Origin: a virus
DNA length: 64,000 bases
Strand: one strand, 5' to 3'
Virus record (IMG/VR): IMGVR_UViG_3300031963_008656
Coordinates: 126,001 to 190,000 of that record
Position 1 is the first letter of the stretch. Each line of letters begins with the position of its first letter. A program made the translations under genes and the position numbers. Of the stretch, positions 29,156 through 36,763 are shown in pieces. The notes under the pieces were generated by a model. That model saw nothing but the letters and a program-made list of their open reading frames with translations, was not told where the DNA came from and searched no databases.

Positions 29156-31273
29156 TTAGTTTGCAATTTCTACGCCGCATGCTGGCGGCACAGGCGGTGC
29201 TGGATCTGGTTTTATGTCTGCGCCACTGAGCTTGTTTTCAGCCAGTTTCATTTGGTTCTCGCCTTCGCGTAAACTGCCAATCATGGCTTGACCGGCTAAT
29301 GTTGTGGTGTCAGCTATGTTTTGTAAGAAATCATATGGACCGCAAGTTTGGCATTCTCTGCCGTACTGTGACAGCATTTGAGAAAACGCCACAATTGAAT
29401 TTTGCTCACCTGACACCAAAGCAAAATAGTCAATACCAGCTTTGACTTGATAGGTTTTCTCTTTGTTGAGATATGTGGCAATGGCAATCCATGCAGTGTT
29501 CAATGTGCCGACTGTGGCAGTGTATGTGGGATTGGCATACAGTGTTGCTATGGCCGAGTTGGCATTGGTAATTTGTGTTAGCACCGCGGCATCGTTAGCT
29601 GCAACCAAAATATTAGTATAGGCGGTATTCAATGTGGCCAACGCTCCGGCAGTTTGTAGTGTTTGAACTGCTGCCGACGCTATGTCAAATTGCGCTGCCA
29701 GATTGTTGTAATCAATTGCTGTGCCCAACACATCACACATGGTAATATTGCCGTCTGTGCCTGATCCAGTGGCCACAGAATTATTGATGTAATTAGTAGT
29801 TGCGGCGGCAACAGGATTGGTCAATGCTTCAATTTGGTCCAGACCAGTCATGGTGTTTAGTCCACCAAGTGTGATTGGTTCCCAGTAGGTTGTGTTGTTG
29901 ATATTGGTACCAGCCGGAACATCATCTATGGCCTGATAAAACACAGTAGCGGGACTTAACACTGCCAGTGGAGGCTGCAATGTGCTGTTAGGATTGACTG
30001 GAGCAGCCGCCACAATGTCGTTGGCCAAGTAGTCACTGTTCACGTCCCAGGGATTGCGATCAAAGCCTTGTATGGTTTGTGCCAGTTCTGGCCAAGTGGC
30101 TAATGGAATATTTGTAATCTGTTGCACAGCCGCTTGTGTGGACTTGTTGGCCACAGCTTGATCTGGGGGAATAATTTTTGCCAACTCATCACACCCAGAT
30201 GGAGCAGGTAAAAATGCACCCACGGTCTCGGCTAGGTTCATGTTGACTGCACCATTGGTCTGGTAAATTGGCACAGGACCTGCTGGTGACGGTGTTAGTA
30301 AATTGGTATAACTGTTTGGAAACATCACAGCTGGATTTAACAAATCTGCCATGGTTGAAACATTAGGTGTGGTCACTCCCAGTATGTCTAATACATCTTG
30401 TAAGGCAGCGTCTGTGATACTGACCAATGCTGGGTATGCTTTTTTCTGTAGTTTATCAAATTCGTTTGGGGTGAGACCACTGGGATTGAACAATGACACT
30501 TTGTTGATGTTCACTAGGTTTGATATGTCTTGTAATGTCAGTCCTTGGTCCTGTAATGCATCACGAACAGCAGGCAACGTACCATTGATGGTGTTGCTTA
30601 CCTTTGACAACTGCGCCAGCAATGCAGCCGGTGTGCCGTATTCATTTAGTGTTTGTGTATTTGTTAACAATCCTTGATTGGCAATATCAGTGGCCAGTCT
30701 GCCCAATGCGCCGGGGCTATCATCCACTAGGCTTGCAATGTTATTGCTTACCAAGTTGCTCATGTTTGTAAATGTAGGGCCCAAATACGTTGCGGCGTTG
30801 CGTGTGCTGTTGATCAACGAATTGGTGGTGGTGATGTACCCTTGCATTGCCATGAATCCTTGACAAAATTTTCCAAGGTCTCTAGTGTCATTGTAGATGC
30901 CTAGATATGCATTACCAGTTTGTTGTACCAAGTCAGCAAATCCGTATGGATCCAATGTGGAAGCATCGCTTTGAGTAGGCAGGTATTCTTGAGTCAAGTA
31001 AGGAAAATTTGCCAATGGCAGTGCAGGAATGGCATCGCCTAGTGCTGGAATTGTGCTGGCACCAATACTCAACAACAAATCTAGTGTGCTTTGAGTTTTG
31101 AATGTCTGAGCTTGGTAATAGTTTACTGCGGCCAACCAATTCACTATCACTGTTTTACCATTGAATGTAGCAATTGCTGTGGTCAGTGCTGTTGGTAAAC
31201 TTTTGACGCCTTGATTGTTCATCAATCCGGCAGCAGCGTTTATTTCTAATGGAGTTAATACACCATTGGCCAT
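29156..31273 (-). CDS. Large structural-type protein next to PAAR tip protein
   Basis: 705 residues from ATG 31273, which overlaps the PAAR stop (TAATG); the longer frame to 31435 runs antisense-like through the PAAR gene and is rejected. Ala/Thr/Asn-rich with few charges, long helical stretches (INAAAGLMNNQGVKSLP, QTLQTAGALATLNTAYTNI) and a Pro-rich, basic end. Low charge and no enzyme motif suggest a virion protein, perhaps of the baseplate hub. No specific family recognised. Confidence 0.6.
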   Translation of the reverse strand: MANGVLTPLEINAAAGLMNNQGVKSLPTALTTAIATFNGKTVIVNWLAAVNYYQAQTFKTQSTLDLLLSIGASTIPALGDAIPALPLANFPYLTQEYLPTQSDASTLDPYGFADLVQQTGNAYLGIYNDTRDLGKFCQGFMAMQGYITTTNSLINSTRNAATYLGPTFTNMSNLVSNNIASLVDDSPGALGRLATDIANQGLLTNTQTLNEYGTPAALLAQLSKVSNTINGTLPAVRDALQDQGLTLQDISNLVNINKVSLFNPSGLTPNEFDKLQKKAYPALVSITDAALQDVLDILGVTTPNVSTMADLLNPAVMFPNSYTNLLTPSPAGPVPIYQTNGAVNMNLAETVGAFLPAPSGCDELAKIIPPDQAVANKSTQAAVQQITNIPLATWPELAQTIQGFDRNPWDVNSDYLANDIVAAAPVNPNSTLQPPLAVLSPATVFYQAIDDVPAGTNINNTTYWEPITLGGLNTMTGLDQIEALTNPVAAATTNYINNSVATGSGTDGNITMCDVLGTAIDYNNLAAQFDIASAAVQTLQTAGALATLNTAYTNILVAANDAAVLTQITNANSAIATLYANPTYTATVGTLNTAWIAIATYLNKEKTYQVKAGIDYFALVSGEQNSIVAFSQMLSQYGRECQTCGPYDFLQNIADTTTLAGQAMIGSLREGENQMKLAENKLSGADIKPDPAPPVPPACGVEIAN

Positions 31274-31560
31274 TATCCTGCCCTTACATCGCCACTGCCA
31301 CCGGCTCGAGCATGACCACAAGTGTCTGCATCTCCAGTTAGGCTTACTGCTATTCCACCAGCTCGTACTGTGCCCGAACCGCCTGCGGTTGAGGGTCCGC
31401 AATGTATGCCAGGACATCCTCTTCGTCCACAACAAGGATGGGCGCTGACACCTTGCCCAGTTGTGGCAATTGGTCTTCCGTTTATGCGTACCGAACCAAT
31501 ACCCGATGTAATCACACCGCCTGCTCCGTTTGCATCACCCACTCGTTGTATTCCTGGCAT
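31273..31560 (-). CDS. PAAR-motif spike tip protein (T4 gp5.4-like)
   Basis: 95 residues, Gly-rich. Begins MPGIQRVGDANGAGGVI, with SVRINGRPIATTGQGVSAHPCCG, CPGIHCGPS and GTVRAGGIAVSLTGDADTCG, the PAAR repeat pattern with His/Cys metal ligands that forms the sharp cone capping VgrG/gp5 spikes. It belongs at the tip of the tail tube and helps membrane piercing. Confidence 0.9.
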   Translation of the reverse strand: MPGIQRVGDANGAGGVITSGIGSVRINGRPIATTGQGVSAHPCCGRRGCPGIHCGPSTAGGSGTVRAGGIAVSLTGDADTCGHARAGGSGDVRAG

Positions 31561-31561
31561 G

Positions 31562-31855
31562 TTATCCTACTAAGATTTTCTTTTCTGGCACCTTTATGCC
31601 TGTAGTTGCTTCGATGTATTTCATACGCACATTTTCATCCGTCAATGAATGAATAGCAACACAGCTCATATTTAGCCGGGGATTTTTGTCAGGATCTGCG
31701 GTAAACATACTCGGCACAAGTCCCATGCCTTGTGGACCTGGGGCCACGCTTACAGGATCCTGTAAGATAGCATAGCCCGACTCCATGTCCACAAGTTTGG
31801 CAATCATTTCTTCGCCAGAGTTCAGTTTGAATGTGTAAACTTTTCCAATTTCCAT
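31562..31855 (-). CDS. Small beta-barrel hypothetical protein (Sm-like pattern)
   Basis: 97 residues beginning MEIGKVYTFKLNSGEEMIAKLVDMESGYAIL with an SH3/Sm-like strand pattern (GxxYxFKLxSGEExIAKLVD). The rest (PGPQGMGLVPSMF, ENVRMKYIEATTGI) is common in T4-like phage proteins of unknown role (recollection). ATG overlaps the stop of grx by one base. Confidence 0.6.
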   Translation of the reverse strand: MEIGKVYTFKLNSGEEMIAKLVDMESGYAILQDPVSVAPGPQGMGLVPSMFTADPDKNPRLNMSCVAIHSLTDENVRMKYIEATTGIKVPEKKILVG

Positions 31856-32085
31856 TATTTGCTTTCTGTTAGTTTTGTTCTGAGTTCGGTGAACCCGCCT
31901 ACCAGTTGATCATCTAAAAAGATCTGTGGTACTGTACGAGCATTTGGTACTGCTTCTAGTAGTTGTTCTCGTGTCCAACCATGCATAATATTGCGTTCTT
32001 CAAATTCAATGTTACGTGATTTCAACAACGCCTTGGCTTGGTCGCAGTAGGGGCATTGGTCTTTTGACCATACAATTGCTTTCAT
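31855..32085 (-). CDS. Glutaredoxin
   Basis: 76 residues from ATG 32085 (AAGGAAAATAAA upstream). Active site CPYC at residues 10-13, cis-Pro motif RTVPQIFLD, and GGFTEL as the glutathione-binding end. Reduces the phage ribonucleotide reductase or other thiols. Encoded next to nrdB, as in many T4-like phages. Confidence 0.93.
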   Translation of the reverse strand: MKAIVWSKDQCPYCDQAKALLKSRNIEFEERNIMHGWTREQLLEAVPNARTVPQIFLDDQLVGGFTELRTKLTESK

Positions 32086-32086
32086 T

Positions 32087-32497
32087 TTATTTTCCTTCTT
32101 TTGATTTGTCGTAAGTCTTGGCAAAGATATCTGTTTTTACAACACCGTAGTCACCAGGACCATGTCGAACAATGTAGTCATTGCCACGAGTGTATTCTAA
32201 GTTGCCCCATGATGCTCGAACAACACCGTCATGGTCAGCAAGACGAGCAACCTTCATGATCTTCTTGGGCGTAGCAGTGCCATCTTGATTATCATCGTAG
32301 TAGGCAGCAAACTTGATAGGACTCACAGGATACCGTTCGCCCTTGGGTCCTGTAATAATCTTAAAACCAACTGTGTAGGCAACAGGACCTTCGAGGGTTT
32401 CTATAGTTCCGTTGTCTGTGGCAGTTTCATACTTGATAGGTGTTGGATGCTTGTAGGTTTCAAATCCACCTTGTTGGAACCATTCGTCGTTGATCAT
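32087..32497 (-). CDS. Hypothetical protein between nrdB and glutaredoxin
   Basis: 136 residues starting MINDEWFQQGGFETYKHPTPIKYET. Includes GPVAYTVGFKIITGPKGERYPV and ends HGPGDYGVVKTDIFAKTYD. Acidic, beta-rich, soluble. ATGA overlap with nrdB. The position suggests nucleotide metabolism but no motif supports that. Confidence 0.6.
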   Translation of the reverse strand: MINDEWFQQGGFETYKHPTPIKYETATDNGTIETLEGPVAYTVGFKIITGPKGERYPVSPIKFAAYYDDNQDGTATPKKIMKVARLADHDGVVRASWGNLEYTRGNDYIVRHGPGDYGVVKTDIFAKTYDKSKEGK

Positions 32498-33594
32498 AGG
32501 TTTGGTAACTCGTCGTAGTCAATGGCATCGCCCATCACGCCAATAACATAATTGGTTGATTCATTTTCCTGCAAGGCAGTTTGCTTCTTGCTGGTGTCCA
32601 CATGCTTGTTGAACCATGGAATGGGTGTGGAGCGTGGTGCTGGTTCTAGATACTTGATGCCAATTTCTTTCAAGGCATTGGCTGCTGTGTAATCTACAAA
32701 GTCTTTTAAGATTTGTGCGTTAAGGCCAATCACTGGTCCCTTGTTGAACAAGTAATCAGCCCACTCTTTTTCTTCACGGATCACATCCAGGTACAGTTGA
32801 TACACTTCTGCTTCACATTCTTGTTTGGCTTGAGCAAAGCGAGGGTCTTCTTTCACCACTTGATTGATGATCCACCCTGTCCATTCCTTGTGCAGGATTT
32901 CATCTTGCAGGATCAACTGAATGATGTTGCCATTGCCAATGAAGATGCGATTTTCTACCATGGCCAAACTGGTAGCAAAGCTAACCATAAAGCGGAATGC
33001 CTCCAATGCGTAACTGGCATTGAGAGCCAACCAAATTGCTTTAACGTGGCCGTGATCTTTGACAGGAACTTCTAGTTCTTTTTCGCAGTTGACCATGTGC
33101 AAGTGATCGTAATACTTGCCCACGCTTGACGCCATGTCCACAATCTCTTTGGTGTCGTGGATGGTGTTGAACACATCCTTGGGCACATTGTAGATGTTGC
33201 GAATGATGTGACTGTAACTGCGTGAATGAATATTGGTTTCAAAGAAACTCCAGTTGTACATCAATGCTTCTAATTCTGGAATACTAATTACAGGAGTAAA
33301 CACCTGTGCTGGACCACGGCCTTGCAATGAGTCTAGTGCTGTTTGGCGCAATAAATTTGCAGTAAAGATATGCTTGACTGTGTCTGACGCTTCTTTGAAG
33401 TCATTGGCATCTTTGCTTAGACTAATCTCTTCTGGAACCCAAAAGAAACCGCGAGCTTCTTGTTCGTACTTGGCCAGTTTGTTGTATTTGACTTCTTCAA
33501 ATCGCTGAATGGTTACAGGACCTGCAGGATCCAGAAACATCTTGCGATGCAGGTAATCTGTTTTGGTTGATAAGTTGTATTGTGCTTGACTCAT
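32494..33594 (-). CDS. nrdB: Class Ia ribonucleotide reductase beta subunit
   Basis: 366 residues. Di-iron/tyrosyl radical region ETNIHSRSYSHIIRN with the likely radical Tyr127, later LQDEILHKEWTG ligands, and an acidic C-terminal tail (AIDYDELPNL) for binding NrdA. Generates the radical needed for ribonucleotide reduction. It is separated from nrdA by five genes. Confidence 0.96.
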   Translation of the reverse strand: MSQAQYNLSTKTDYLHRKMFLDPAGPVTIQRFEEVKYNKLAKYEQEARGFFWVPEEISLSKDANDFKEASDTVKHIFTANLLRQTALDSLQGRGPAQVFTPVISIPELEALMYNWSFFETNIHSRSYSHIIRNIYNVPKDVFNTIHDTKEIVDMASSVGKYYDHLHMVNCEKELEVPVKDHGHVKAIWLALNASYALEAFRFMVSFATSLAMVENRIFIGNGNIIQLILQDEILHKEWTGWIINQVVKEDPRFAQAKQECEAEVYQLYLDVIREEKEWADYLFNKGPVIGLNAQILKDFVDYTAANALKEIGIKYLEPAPRSTPIPWFNKHVDTSKKQTALQENESTNYVIGVMGDAIDYDELPNL

Positions 33595-33609
33595 TTTGTT
33601 ATTTTCCTG

Positions 33610-34245
33610 TTATTCATTTTTTTCTTCTATGGTATAAAACCAATCATCTCCAGCTGACCACTTGCGTGTGCCATCCACTGTAAAAATAGTCTGTGCAGCC
33701 TTAAAGTCTGGAAACTTAACATTACCTGAAATTAAACTTTGGTCGTACCACAAACATCGGTTGTTGGGTTGGCAAGCAAACTGACCGTTTTCCAATCTAA
33801 TAAAGTTGAAACTTTTGTGCTCTTCGGCAACCTCAGTAAAGCCTGTGTCCACGTCCATACCATCTGCACAAAAGTCCACAGTGAACAAATAAGTTCCGTG
33901 GTGCCATTCCTTGTCTTTACCCAGAAACTTTACACCTAGATTACGCAGGCCTATTTTTTCAATGATAGTAAAACGATAGCCCATACAGTCCCAAAGTTGC
34001 AAGGTGTCTATAGGCAGCTGGCCTGTGTGATTTTCTTGCCACACATAAGCATGGATGGGCAGTTTGTCATACAGTGCTCCGTAGTTGGGCAACAAGGACT
34101 CGATACGAAACACCTGCCCACGTAGTGCTTTAAGGCTAACCCATATTGCGGGTTCTAATTCTCCGTGACCTTTTTCAAAGTTGTAGAGAAATTCTCTTTT
34201 GACAAAGCATTTGATCGGTGGAAGAGATCCTACAATGTAGCTCAT
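33610..34245 (-). CDS. Hypothetical protein of ribonucleotide reductase block
   Basis: 211 residues, rich in aromatic residues (MSYIVGSLPPIKCFVKREFLYNFEKGHGE, WVSLKALRGQVFRIESLLP). The N-terminal part seems a beta barrel. A WHHGTYLFTVDFC and a SAGDDWFYTIEEK end suggest a compact beta protein. I recall similar proteins beside nrd genes in T4-like marine phages. Function unknown. Confidence 0.6.
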   Translation of the reverse strand: MSYIVGSLPPIKCFVKREFLYNFEKGHGELEPAIWVSLKALRGQVFRIESLLPNYGALYDKLPIHAYVWQENHTGQLPIDTLQLWDCMGYRFTIIEKIGLRNLGVKFLGKDKEWHHGTYLFTVDFCADGMDVDTGFTEVAEEHKSFNFIRLENGQFACQPNNRCLWYDQSLISGNVKFPDFKAAQTIFTVDGTRKWSAGDDWFYTIEEKNE

Positions 34246-34896
34246 TTAGTATTTTCCCGATGCAAGAACTATCTTACAAATGTGTTCTAATCTTTCAATG
34301 TGCTCATAAGCACGCCATGGAGTGACATCAATGGCCACAACTCCGTGACCTTTGATTCCCACAATATCAAATTTGATATTGCCTGCTGAATCCAATCCTA
34401 AATTACGGTGACATGCATCAGCAAGTTCTTGGCTGATAGGTGCTACATCTCCCACATTGGGTGCTACTTTAGTGTATCGATTGAGTTCTGGAAATGAATC
34501 ACTAATAGTGCTCAGATCAATACCGGCATGCATGGCCGCAATACAATAGGTTGGATGAACATGAACAACAACTCTAACATCATTGCTGTGTTGACCCATT
34601 TCCATTTGTAGGCCAAAGTGCAGGGGAATTTCACCGCTGGGCTTGAGGTTGGCACTGATGTCAGTATAGTGATCTTCTTGCCAGAATTTTGTTAAAAACG
34701 GAGGAATTGGATTGATATGATCAACTAATTTAATTTTTTTAAACTGATCAGGTTGTAGCGTTTGCTTGCGCACACCTGATGGTGTGATATAAAAGTGATC
34801 ACGGTCGTGATGACGAATAGAGATGTTGCCATCTCTACTGGTTATCCAATTGCGTTTGTACGCATCTACTAATATATCACAACAGGTTTCTAGCAT
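34246..34896 (-). CDS. Class II aldolase/adducin-family protein
   Basis: 216 residues. Family motifs: SRDGNISIR near the start, FYITPSGVRK, VVVHVHPTYCIAAM with two zinc-binding His, GHGVVAIDV and a C-terminal HIERLEHICKI. These zinc enzymes cleave or epimerise small sugar phosphates such as fuculose-1-phosphate. A link to phage sugar or nucleotide metabolism is possible. Substrate cannot be told from sequence. Confidence 0.8.
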   Translation of the reverse strand: MLETCCDILVDAYKRNWITSRDGNISIRHHDRDHFYITPSGVRKQTLQPDQFKKIKLVDHINPIPPFLTKFWQEDHYTDISANLKPSGEIPLHFGLQMEMGQHSNDVRVVVHVHPTYCIAAMHAGIDLSTISDSFPELNRYTKVAPNVGDVAPISQELADACHRNLGLDSAGNIKFDIVGIKGHGVVAIDVTPWRAYEHIERLEHICKIVLASGKY

Positions 34897-35837
34897 TTTA
34901 ATTGTTCCAGTGAGTATGTAATTAGCCCAGTTTTTACACTGTGCTCAACAACTAAATTTGTTTGTGGGTTTGATAAAATTATAGGGTTTTCTCCTGGCCC
35001 CCAATGTCCGGTATCCAAATACAATCGATCATTGTCTTGTGCCATACCCATGCGCGGCACGATCAACACAGTTTTGTCACGCCAGTGTTCAGTAGGCACC
35101 GTTAACACAAAATGTTCACGATCATCACGGCACTGTGTAACATAACTAGCAACCACAGAACCAGCTTGAACTGCTCGCATGTATGGTATCCAGTTCCACA
35201 CTGTGCTAACTTGTCGATCAAACTGCATGATGCCCGGGGTCAGATGTAGCAACGGCATAGGATCATATGTACAATCAGCAGTTTCACAAATAAGTTCATT
35301 TACAGTTTGAACAAATTTATGATCCACATCTACTCCCGGGGCAAAAACTCTATTGGTTTGTTCTTGTACTCCAATGCCTTGCGCAAATGTGTCAGGAATA
35401 ACCAGTGCCCACAGCTCTAAAAAATATTCTCCAGGTAAGAAAATAGATTTGTTGTCTTGAGGCAAGCTATTCCACAAACCTTCCCACCATAAATTACCAT
35501 TCACAGTTTCTGTAAATGTAACTGGTGTGGGTCGATAACTGTTGTCATAACGCTCATTGATAAGTTCTATCTTGTTGTCTAAACCAAGGCGTTGTATGAT
35601 TTCACGTCCCAGCAGATATCTATCATGATCAATTTCAAATGCCCTAACATGATCTGCACCATGCTTTAATGCCAACATTGACAACAGGCCTGTGCCAAAT
35701 CCAATGTCAGTGCAACGTTGGTTGGCAACATAACGAGCAAGAATTCTGTCGTAGAATTGGTTACGCATGAAGTCGTTGATCATGCCTAGATTCACACCAT
35801 CATGGTTGAACCAATCAATCCTACTCAAAAAACTCAT
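34890..35837 (-). CDS. SAM-dependent methyltransferase, PRMT-like
   Basis: 315 residues from ATG 35837 (TAATG overlap with the gene before). SAM-binding motif I TDIGFGTGLLSMLALKHGADHVRAFEID (acidic residue after beta-2) at about residues 46-75. The MINDFMRNQFYDRIL start resembles the PRMT N-terminal helix. The double-E loop expected of true arginine methyltransferases is not obvious (ETVNGNLWWEG). The target is unknown; protein or small-molecule methylation is possible. Confidence 0.7.
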   Translation of the reverse strand: MSFLSRIDWFNHDGVNLGMINDFMRNQFYDRILARYVANQRCTDIGFGTGLLSMLALKHGADHVRAFEIDHDRYLLGREIIQRLGLDNKIELINERYDNSYRPTPVTFTETVNGNLWWEGLWNSLPQDNKSIFLPGEYFLELWALVIPDTFAQGIGVQEQTNRVFAPGVDVDHKFVQTVNELICETADCTYDPMPLLHLTPGIMQFDRQVSTVWNWIPYMRAVQAGSVVASYVTQCRDDREHFVLTVPTEHWRDKTVLIVPRMGMAQDNDRLYLDTGHWGPGENPIILSNPQTNLVVEHSVKTGLITYSLEQLKC

Positions 35838-36028
35838 TACCAGTGCCTTATTGTATTTGCTATGATGAACCCACAGGTCACAACATGTATTATAACCCAA
35901 AAGGTCTTGAAGAACAAGGCCAATCGGGCTTCTCGCAAGGTTAAAATGGGCACATCAGGACGGTCATCGTCTGTGTGCCCCATTAGGTGGCCTGTGGCTC
36001 TAGCCCAAACTTTTTCTAGGCTGTTCAT
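35837..36028 (-). CDS. Small single-TM protein conserved in T4-like phages
   Basis: 63 residues starting MNSLEKVWARATGHLMGHTDDDRPDVPILT; one TM at about residues 38-60 (LFFKTFWVIIHVVTCGFIIAN). I recall very similar proteins in marine T4-like phages. The start overlaps the desaturase C-terminus by 29 bases, so they are expressed together and may share the membrane. Confidence 0.7.
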   Translation of the reverse strand: MNSLEKVWARATGHLMGHTDDDRPDVPILTLREARLALFFKTFWVIIHVVTCGFIIANTIRHW

Positions 36029-36755
36029 TCTTTTCCTCTGAAATTGTTAATAAACCAAGCATTGAAAATATTTTAGCGTAAACATATCCAATATCAACTT
36101 CAAACCACCTATGTCTATAATTAGGTCTATATGGCATATTATGGTGATTGTTGTGAAGCTCTTCGCCGCCTAGTAGGATTCCAATTGGAAACAAATTCTT
36201 TGATTTGTCATTTAAATTTTTATGTCCAGCATAGTCAAACCCAAATTTATGAAAAGCATAGTTGCCAATGAATACACCTAGCCAATTTTTAGTTAATAAA
36301 TGTAATACCAATGATAATACTGCTCCAAGATATCCAAACAAAATGCCTGCAACTAGATGTTGCACCCAGGGACCTGCAAACCTATATTTTTCATGCAATG
36401 TTTTTTGCATCCAGTCATCTGGTGTTTGAATGTCAGGACAATACTTTTTAACTTCATCCTGGTCAGCCTTCCACGGTTGACACATTTGTTTAAGTGTTAG
36501 ATGATGTGGGCTCTGATCGTCATTTTTTGTATCGCTGGTTGCATGATGTTTACGATGTCTACTGGTGTAAGTCTCTGCCCAATTTGGCCCCAACGTGCCA
36601 GAAATCCATAACACAATTCTAAAAAAATATCCCAATGGGTTAGATATTAAAAAATGTCTGTGTGCAACAGATCTATGAACATAGATAGAAAAACACGTGG
36701 TAAAAATATGCAGTTGTACCAGCCAAAAAATCCAAAAATATTGCAACTCAAACAT
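36000..36755 (-). CDS. Membrane fatty-acid desaturase, second copy
   Basis: 251 residues. Histidine boxes HRSVAH (27-32), HRKHH (67-71) and HNNHH (201-205), with hydrophobic segments at about 6-25, 43-55, 133-155. Same family as 8815-9519 but clearly diverged and AT-richer. Probably a delta-9-type desaturase of membrane acyl chains. Located in the nrd block, coupled with a small TM protein. Confidence 0.88.
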   Translation of the reverse strand: MFELQYFWIFWLVQLHIFTTCFSIYVHRSVAHRHFLISNPLGYFFRIVLWISGTLGPNWAETYTSRHRKHHATSDTKNDDQSPHHLTLKQMCQPWKADQDEVKKYCPDIQTPDDWMQKTLHEKYRFAGPWVQHLVAGILFGYLGAVLSLVLHLLTKNWLGVFIGNYAFHKFGFDYAGHKNLNDKSKNLFPIGILLGGEELHNNHHNMPYRPNYRHRWFEVDIGYVYAKIFSMLGLLTISEEKNEQPRKSLG

Positions 36756-36763
36756 TTGATAAC

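Noticed and set aside
31274-31435. N-terminal extension of the large structural protein
   Set aside because: It would overlap the whole PAAR coding end in another frame and is Trp/Arg-rich junk; ATG at 31273 fits the TAATG coupling.
32494-33594. Atypical spacing in the NrdB iron-ligand motif (ETNIH instead of ETIH) as a sign of a different metal site
   Set aside because: I recall this spacing variant in other class Ia beta subunits, so it is not good evidence of novelty without an alignment.
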